DNA from: Lonsdalea iberica
Lineage (GTDB): Bacteria > Pseudomonadota > Gammaproteobacteria > Enterobacterales > Enterobacteriaceae
Direction of reading: 5' to 3'
Length of the DNA: 64,000 bases
Assembly: GCF_002111585.1 (NCBI RefSeq)
Contig: NZ_LUTP01000012.1
Location: 38,379 to 102,378 of the forward strand
Under the pieces are notes generated by a model that ran no database searches, was not told the origin of the DNA, and saw only the letters and a list, made by a program, of their open reading frames with translations. Below are positions 57,545 to 64,000 of this stretch, in pieces (positions within the stretch are counted from its first letter, which is position 1; the number at the start of each line of letters is the position of its first letter). A program made the position numbers and the translations under genes.

Positions 57545-57651
57545 GGTGTTTTGTCCTAACAGGCTGTCGTCGTATTGGGGATGGTTACACTGCTTACACC
57601 CGGTTTCGCAGAATAGCGAGTTACCCGATGTCATGAACTCTTTGGCTGGAT

Positions 57652-57678
57652 AAAAAGGAACCGCCAACCGGCGGCTCC
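57652..57678 (-). terminator. Terminator of tsf
   Basis: A 9-bp stem (57657-57665 with 57670-57678, one G-U pair on the minus strand, 4-nt loop) is followed by five T. It sits about 10 bp after the tsf stop. Confidence 0.88.
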
Positions 57679-57687
57679 TCTTTTTTC

Positions 57688-58545
57688 TTAAGACTGCTTG
57701 CTCATTGCTGCAACTTCAGCAGCAAAGTCAACTTCAGCTTTCTCAATACCTTCACCGACTTCATAACGAATGAAGCTGGTGACGTCTGCGTTGTGCTCTT
57801 TCAGCAGCTGGCCGACGGTTTTGCTCGGGTCCATCACGAAGTGCTGGCCGGACAGAGAGATTTCGCCGGTGAATTTACGCATACGGCCTTCGACCATTTT
57901 TTCTGCGATTTCACGCGGTTTGCCGGACTGCATGGCGATATCCAGCTGGATCTGGTGCTCGCGGGCAACAACGTCAGCCGGAACATCTTCAGCTTTCACG
58001 TATTCAGGCTTGCTGGCGGCGATGTGCATGGCGATGTGCTTGATCAGCTCTTCGTCTGCGCCCGTCGCGGCAACCATAACGCCGATACGCGCGCCGTGCA
58101 GGTAAGAACCCAGCGCTTCGCCGGACAGTACGGAGATACGACGGATGTTGATGTTTTCACCGATTTTAGCCACCAGCGCAGTACGCTGATCTTCAAATTT
58201 GGCTTTCAGCGCTTCAACGTCGGTAATGCGATCGTTCAGAGCGGCGTTAGCGACTTCTTCACCGAACGCTTTAAAACCGGCATCTTTGGCAACAAAGTCA
58301 GTTTCACAGTTCAGTTCAGCGATGACGCCGTATTTGCCGTCTTCAGCAATCTTGGTCAGGATGATACCTTCAGCAGCAACACGACCCGCTTTCTTGGCAG
58401 CTTTGGCCTGGCCAGACTTACGCATGTTGTCGATGGCCAGCTCAATGTCGCCATTCGCTTCAACCAGCGCTTTTTTACATTCCATCATGCCTGCGCCAGT
58501 ACGTTCGCGCAGTTCTTTTACCAGGGCAGCGGTAATTTCAGCCAT
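57688..58545 (-). CDS. tsf: Elongation factor Ts
   Basis: EF-Ts exchanges the guanine nucleotide on EF-Tu. The 285-residue product (E. coli 283) begins [46 protein letters not shown], the typical UBA-like N-terminus. It holds the EF-Tu-contacting [11 protein letters not shown]. It follows rpsB by 112 bp, with a hairpin between them, as in the E. coli rpsB-tsf operon. Confidence 0.98.
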   Translation of the reverse strand: MAEITAALVKELRERTGAGMMECKKALVEANGDIELAIDNMRKSGQAKAAKKAGRVAAEGIILTKIAEDGKYGVIAELNCETDFVAKDAGFKAFGEEVANAALNDRITDVEALKAKFEDQRTALVAKIGENINIRRISVLSGEALGSYLHGARIGVMVAATGADEELIKHIAMHIAASKPEYVKAEDVPADVVAREHQIQLDIAMQSGKPREIAEKMVEGRMRKFTGEISLSGQHFVMDPSKTVGQLLKEHNADVTSFIRYEVGEGIEKAEVDFAAEVAAMSKQS

Positions 58546-58580
58546 TATCTTTTCCTCGTTATCTCATGGGGGAGATAAGT

Positions 58581-58604
58581 AAAAGGGGGCCTTTACAGGC
58601 CCCC
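58581..58604 (-). terminator. Attenuator-like hairpin between rpsB and tsf
   Basis: A perfect 7-bp GC stem (GGGGGCC 58585-58591 with GGCCCCC 58598-58604) is followed on the minus strand by four T. A partial terminator here would lower tsf relative to rpsB. Confidence 0.75.
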
Positions 58605-58657
58605 TAACCAACATATATCAATACCTGGTTAATAAGGGCTCGACAGAGCCAGCCTTA

Positions 58658-59580
<923 letters not shown>

Positions 59581-59582
59581 GC

Positions 59583-59612
59583 TTTATACCATAAACAGCC
59601 CCCTGACACCAA
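59583..59612 (-). promoter_or_regulatory. Putative rpsB promoter
   Basis: TTGGTG (59607-59612), 18 nt and TATAAA (59583-59588) are followed by the GC-rich discriminator GCGCGCC, typical of stringently controlled ribosomal promoters. The leader would be about 195 nt. Confidence 0.6.
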
Positions 59613-59738
59613 CTTTACTTACGCTTTCACGCCCGCGCGCCAATGATGATTTGGCAGGCCTTTGCAGGGCTGATACCATAAGTCACTCTTTGCTGACCCT
59701 ATTTTCGTTAGGAACATTCACACCTGCGGACACACTCA

Positions 59739-60533
59739 ATGGCTATTTCTATTAAAACTCCGGAAGATATTGAAAAAATGCGCGTAGCTGGGCGACTGGC
59801 GGCTGAAGTGCTTGAAATCATCGAGCCTCACGTCGTACCGGGAGTCACTACGGGTGAACTGGATCGCATTTGTCACGATCACATCACCAACAAGCAGCAT
59901 GCGATTTCAGCCTGTCTGGGTTACCACGGCTTCCCCAAGTCGGTGTGCATCTCCATCAATGAAGTCATCTGCCACGGCATTCCTTCCGATGAAAAACATC
60001 TTAAAGACGGCGACATCGTCAATATTGACGTAACTGTTATCAAGGATGGTTTCCACGGCGATACCTCAAAAATGTTCATCGTCGGCAAACCCACGATTCT
60101 GGGCGAGCGTCTGTGTCGCGTCACGCAAGACAGCCTGTACCTGGGAATCAAAATGGTAAAACCCGGTATTCGTCTGCGTTCGATCGGCAAAGCCATTCAG
60201 CAGTTTGTTGAGGCACAGGATTTCTCCGTGGTGCGCGAATATTGCGGACACGGTATCGGCACTGGCTTCCACGAGGAACCGCAGGTTCTGCATTATGATG
60301 CAGACGATGGCGGCGTCGTACTGAAGCCCGGCATGGCGTTCACCATTGAACCCATGGTTAATGCCGGCGATTTCCGCATTCGCACCATGAAAGACGGTTG
60401 GACGGTGAAAACCAAAGATCGCAGCTTGTCGGCGCAATACGAGCATACTATTGTGGTGACCGAGGACGGATGCGAAATAATGACGTTGCGTAAGGATGAC
60501 ACCATCCCAAAAATCATCACGCATCAGGAATAA
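59739..60533 (+). CDS. map: Methionine aminopeptidase, type I
   Basis: Map removes the initiator methionine from new proteins. The 264-residue product equals the E. coli length. The five metal ligands sit in [19 protein letters not shown] (two Asp), [13 protein letters not shown] (His), FTIEPMVN (Glu) and [12 protein letters not shown] (Glu). It is divergent from rpsB across a 356-bp gap and ends in its own terminator before glnD. Confidence 0.98.
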   Translation: MAISIKTPEDIEKMRVAGRLAAEVLEIIEPHVVPGVTTGELDRICHDHITNKQHAISACLGYHGFPKSVCISINEVICHGIPSDEKHLKDGDIVNIDVTVIKDGFHGDTSKMFIVGKPTILGERLCRVTQDSLYLGIKMVKPGIRLRSIGKAIQQFVEAQDFSVVREYCGHGIGTGFHEEPQVLHYDADDGGVVLKPGMAFTIEPMVNAGDFRIRTMKDGWTVKTKDRSLSAQYEHTIVVTEDGCEIMTLRKDDTIPKIITHQE

Positions 60534-60539
60534 ACCGCT

Positions 60540-60561
60540 GCCGGCAATCGCCGGCTTTTTT
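60540..60561 (+). terminator. Terminator after map
   Basis: GCCGGC-AATC-GCCGGC followed by six T, 7 bp after the map stop and 13 bp before glnD. glnD may have its own promoter inside map, or depend on read-through. Confidence 0.85.
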
Positions 60562-60574
60562 ATGGGCGCCGTAC

Positions 60575-63268
60575 ATGAACGAAATCGATCAGGACCTGCC
60601 GCATATCTCCCCCGGGGCGCCGACGCTGGCCCACCCTGCCCCCCAATCTCCGCTGACATTCAGCGACGACATGCTGGAACGGCAAACGCTGAAACAGCAC
60701 CTTGAACAGTTCCAGATATGGCTGACGAGCGAGTTCAAGTCAGGCGTCAGCGCGGAAACCTTGATCGACGCCCGTACGCAATTCATCGACCGCTTGCTGC
60801 AACGGCTGTGGCATTTCTACCAATTGGACAGCACTGAGCAGACGGCCTTGGTCGCCGTCGGCGGCTACGGACGCGGAGAATTGCATCCGCTTTCCGATAT
60901 CGACCTGCTCGTTCTGAGCCGTGACGGATTTGACGAAGCGCAGTCGCAGGCCGTCAGCCAGTTGATCACCCTGCTTTGGGATCTACGTCTGGAGGTGGGC
61001 CACAGCGTACGAACGCTGGATGAATGTCTGGAGGAAGGTCGGGCTGATATTTCCGTAGCGACCAACCTTATCGAATCCCGCATGATCTGCGGCGACGTCG
61101 CCCTGTTTCTTTCATTGCAGAAACACATCTTCAGCGACGACTTCTGGCCATCAGCTTCGTTCTTCGCCGCCAAAGTCGCCGAACAGCGCGTACGTCATCA
61201 GCGCTATCACGGCACCAGCTACAATCTCGAGCCGGATATCAAAAGCAGCCCCGGCGGCCTGCGCGATATTCACACGCTGCTTTGGGTCGCGCGTCGCCAC
61301 TTCGGCGCAACGTCCCTGAATGAAATGGTCGGCTTCGGGTTCCTGACGGAGGCCGAACGCAACGAACTGAACGAATGCCAAAGCTTCCTGTGGCGCATCC
61401 GTTTCGCCCTGCACTCTCTGCTGAGCCGCTACGACAACCGATTGCTGTTTGACCGCCAGCTTAACGTGGCGCAACTGTTGCAATATCAGGGTGAGGGGAA
61501 TGCGCCCGTCGAACGCATGATGAAAGACTTCTTTCGCGTCACGCGACGGGTTTACGAGCTTAATCAGATGCTGCTTCAACTGTTTGATGAAGCCATTCTC
61601 GCCCTTGATCCACATGAAAAACCGCGCATGCTGGACGACGAATTTCAGCTACGCGGCACGCTTATTGATCTGCAGGATGAAACCCTGTTCGACCGCAAGC
61701 CCGAAGCCATCATGCGCATGTTCTATGCCATGGTGCGCCACACGGAAATCAGCGGTATTTACTCCACGACCCTGCGTCGTCTGCGCTACGCCCGCCGTCA
61801 CCTCGCCAGCCCATTATGCACCATCCCGGAAGCCCGTAGCCTGTTCATGAACATTCTGCGCCATCCGCGCGCGGTCAGTCAGGCGCTGTTGCCTATGCAC
61901 CGGCATAGCGTGCTGTGGGCCTACATGCCGCAGTGGAGCAATATCGTCGGCCAGATGCAGTTCGATTTGTTCCACGCTTATACCGTGGACGAACACACGA
62001 TTCGCGTTTTGCTCAAGCTGGAAAGCTTTGCCGATGAATCCACGCTGGAAGAACATCCGTTATGCGTCAAACTTTACCCCCGTTTGCCGCAGCCCGAGCT
62101 GCTGTTGCTGGCCGCGCTGTTCCACGATATCGCCAAGGGCCGCGGCGGCGATCACTCGGAGCTGGGCGCGAAAGATGCGCTGGAGTTCGCCGCCTTGCAT
62201 GGCCTGAACCTGCGCGAAGCGCAGCTGGTTTCCTGGCTGGTGCGCTGTCATCTGATGATGTCGGTCACCGCCCAGCGCCGCGATATCCAGGATCCGGCGG
62301 TCATTCAGCAGTTCGCCGAGGAGGTACAGAGCGAAACTCGGTTGCGCTACCTGATTAATTTGACCGTCGCCGATATCTGCGCCACTAACGAAACGCTGTG
62401 GAATAGCTGGAAACAAAGCCTGTTGCACGAGTTGTATTTCGCTACCGAAAAACAGCTGCGACGCGGCATGCAACACTCACCCGACCTTCGGAAACGGGTA
62501 CGACATCATCGTCAGCAGGCGCTGGCGCTGCTACGTATGGACAACATCGACGAAACTGCGCTGAATCGTATTTGGAGCCGCTGCCGCGCCGACTATTTCC
62601 TACGTCACACGCCCAATCAGCTGGCCTGGCATGCCCTCCACCTGGTGAATCACGATCCCGGCAAACCGCTGGTGCTCATCGGCGACGACACCACGCGCGG
62701 CGGCACGGAAATCTTTATCTGGAGTCCCGATCGCCCTTATCTGTTCGCCACCGTAGCGGGCGAGCTAGATCGCCGCAATCTAAACGTTCACGATGCGCAG
62801 ATTTTCACCAGCCGTGACGGCATGGCGATGGATACCTTCATCGTGCTGGAGCCGGAGGGCACCCCGGTCGCGCAGGATCGTCACAACATGATTCGTCTGG
62901 CGATTGAACAAGCGCTGACGCAGAAGGATTACCACACTCCCCGCATCCGTCGCACATCGTCCAAACTCCGCCATTTCAGCGTCCAGACCGAAGTCAGCTT
63001 TCTGCCGACGACGCATACCGATCGCCGCAGCTATATGGAGTTGGTCGCCCTTGACCAACCCGGCCTGTTGGCTCAGGTCGGCGAGGTCTTCGCGGAACTG
63101 CATATATCACTGCACGGCGCTCGTATTTCCACCATCGGCGAACGCGTTGAGGATTTATTTATTCTGGCGGACAACGATCGGCGGGCGTTAGGCCCTGAAT
63201 TGCAGCTTAAATTGCAACAACGGTTGACAGAGGCCCTTAACCCAAACGATAAAGTAGGCTTGTGTTAA
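60575..63268 (+). CDS. glnD: Bifunctional uridylyltransferase/uridylyl-removing enzyme GlnD
   Basis: GlnD senses glutamine and adds or removes UMP on PII (GlnB, GlnK), controlling nitrogen metabolism. The 897-residue product (E. coli 890) has a nucleotidyltransferase domain with [15 protein letters not shown] (Asp108, Asp110). An HD domain carries HAYTVDEHT and [14 protein letters not shown], and two C-terminal ACT domains (about 705-785 and 815-897) bind glutamine. The N-terminal 40 residues are divergent and Pro-rich. It lies between map and dapD, as in E. coli. Confidence 0.98.
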   Translation: MNEIDQDLPHISPGAPTLAHPAPQSPLTFSDDMLERQTLKQHLEQFQIWLTSEFKSGVSAETLIDARTQFIDRLLQRLWHFYQLDSTEQTALVAVGGYGRGELHPLSDIDLLVLSRDGFDEAQSQAVSQLITLLWDLRLEVGHSVRTLDECLEEGRADISVATNLIESRMICGDVALFLSLQKHIFSDDFWPSASFFAAKVAEQRVRHQRYHGTSYNLEPDIKSSPGGLRDIHTLLWVARRHFGATSLNEMVGFGFLTEAERNELNECQSFLWRIRFALHSLLSRYDNRLLFDRQLNVAQLLQYQGEGNAPVERMMKDFFRVTRRVYELNQMLLQLFDEAILALDPHEKPRMLDDEFQLRGTLIDLQDETLFDRKPEAIMRMFYAMVRHTEISGIYSTTLRRLRYARRHLASPLCTIPEARSLFMNILRHPRAVSQALLPMHRHSVLWAYMPQWSNIVGQMQFDLFHAYTVDEHTIRVLLKLESFADESTLEEHPLCVKLYPRLPQPELLLLAALFHDIAKGRGGDHSELGAKDALEFAALHGLNLREAQLVSWLVRCHLMMSVTAQRRDIQDPAVIQQFAEEVQSETRLRYLINLTVADICATNETLWNSWKQSLLHELYFATEKQLRRGMQHSPDLRKRVRHHRQQALALLRMDNIDETALNRIWSRCRADYFLRHTPNQLAWHALHLVNHDPGKPLVLIGDDTTRGGTEIFIWSPDRPYLFATVAGELDRRNLNVHDAQIFTSRDGMAMDTFIVLEPEGTPVAQDRHNMIRLAIEQALTQKDYHTPRIRRTSSKLRHFSVQTEVSFLPTTHTDRRSYMELVALDQPGLLAQVGEVFAELHISLHGARISTIGERVEDLFILADNDRRALGPELQLKLQQRLTEALNPNDKVGLC

Positions 63269-63307
63269 TTAATTATTACCTTGGTAATCACGAGATAGAG
63301 AGTCAGG

Positions 63308-64000
63308 ATGCAACAATTACAAAACGTCATCGAAACAGCCTTCGAACGCCGCGCAGAAATTACGCCGGCTAATGCAGATACCGTCACGCGTGAAGCGGTC
63401 AACCAGGCTATCAGCCTGCTGGACAGCGGCGTGCTGCGCGTCGCTGAGAAAATCGACGGTCAGTGGGTCACTCATCAGTGGTTGAAGAAAGCCGTACTGC
63501 TTTCCTTCCGTATCAATGAAAACCGCATCATCGATGGCAACGAAACACGTTACTACGACAAAGTGCCGATGAAATTCGCCGACTACGATGAAGCGCGCTT
63601 CCAGCGCGAAGGTTTCCGCGTCGCACCGCCGGCCAGCGTTCGTCAGGGCGCTTTTATCGCGCGTAATACCGTCCTGATGCCTTCCTACGTCAACATCGGC
63701 GCCTATGTCGATGAAGGCACGATGGTTGATACCTGGGTTACCGTGGGCTCTTGCGCGCAGATCGGTAAAAACGTCCATCTGTCCGGCGGCGTCGGCATCG
63801 GCGGCGTTCTGGAGCCGTTGCAGGCCAACCCGACCATCATTGAAGACAACTGCTTTATCGGCGCACGTTCCGAAGTGGTTGAAGGCGTGATCGTTGAAGA
63901 AGGTTCCGTCATTTCGATGGGCGTATTCATCAGCCAGAGCACCCGCATTTATGACCGTGAAACCGGCGAAGTCCACTTCGGTCGCGTCCCGGCAGGCTCA
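63308..64000 (+). CDS. dapD: Tetrahydrodipicolinate N-succinyltransferase (5' part)
   Basis: DapD succinylates tetrahydrodipicolinate in the diaminopimelate/lysine pathway. 231 codons are present and the frame runs off the right edge; E. coli DapD has 274 residues. It starts [20 protein letters not shown]. The left-handed beta-helix repeats include [30 protein letters not shown] and [10 protein letters not shown]. An AGTCAGG lies just upstream of the ATG, 39 bp after glnD. Confidence 0.97.
   Translation, partial: MQQLQNVIETAFERRAEITPANADTVTREAVNQAISLLDSGVLRVAEKIDGQWVTHQWLKKAVLLSFRINENRIIDGNETRYYDKVPMKFADYDEARFQREGFRVAPPASVRQGAFIARNTVLMPSYVNIGAYVDEGTMVDTWVTVGSCAQIGKNVHLSGGVGIGGVLEPLQANPTIIEDNCFIGARSEVVEGVIVEEGSVISMGVFISQSTRIYDRETGEVHFGRVPAGS

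Overview
The window is a contiguous piece of an enterobacterial chromosome. Nearly every backbone protein matches its Escherichia coli counterpart in length and motifs. Gene order, the extra YxjG/YxjH-type methyltransferases, the DUF943 genes and the composition suggest a member of Enterobacterales outside Escherichia/Salmonella, most likely Pectobacteriaceae (Brenneria, Lonsdalea, Dickeya or Pectobacterium-like). The genus cannot be fixed from the sequence alone.

Left block, about 1-20560: secD (5' end only), yajC, tgt and queA form the tRNA-queuosine/Sec cluster. They are followed by acpH, a 2-Cys peroxiredoxin, proY, brnQ, a MetE-C-like methyltransferase (extra relative to E. coli), phoR-phoB with a Pho box, the divergent sbcD-sbcC nuclease operon, rdgC, a dCache chemoreceptor, ppnP and aroL. 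The order is that of the E. coli aroL-secD region, in reverse.

Middle block, about 20560-36090: an accessory stretch with low gene density and long, often AT-rich gaps. It holds a YojI-type ABC exporter, a second MetE-C-like paralogue, an unrecognised Ser/Thr-rich protein, yjdM, a DUF421 membrane protein, a GldA-type dehydrogenase, a Tar-like chemoreceptor with a likely sigma-28 promoter and a CheR-tether pentapeptide, a tandem DUF943 pair (one truncated) and mutS.

Right block, about 36090-64000: nlpE-like (shortened), yaeQ, yaeP, rof, tilS, yaeR, accA, dnaE, rnhB, lpxB, lpxA, fabZ, lpxD, skp, bamA, rseP, cdsA, uppS, dxr, frr, pyrH, tsf and rpsB, then the divergent map, glnD and dapD (5' part). 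This is the classic envelope-biogenesis and translation cluster. It joins lipid A, phospholipid, undecaprenyl and fatty-acid synthesis with outer-membrane assembly and ribosome function.

Data quality: four genes (yajC, rdgC, gldA, rpsB) each carry one apparent 1-nt deletion that shortens a short run of identical bases. Restoring one base gives the exact expected protein length each time. Because rpsB is essential and single-copy, these are most simply base-calling or assembly errors, not real pseudogenes.

I found no complete insertion sequence, prophage, CRISPR array, tRNA or rRNA gene, and no convincing wholly new multi-gene system. The least explained items are the Ser/Thr-rich protein at 24524-25150, the hairpin-rich leader of the second MetE-C paralogue, the short NlpE homologue lacking its redox cysteines, and the truncated DUF943 copy.
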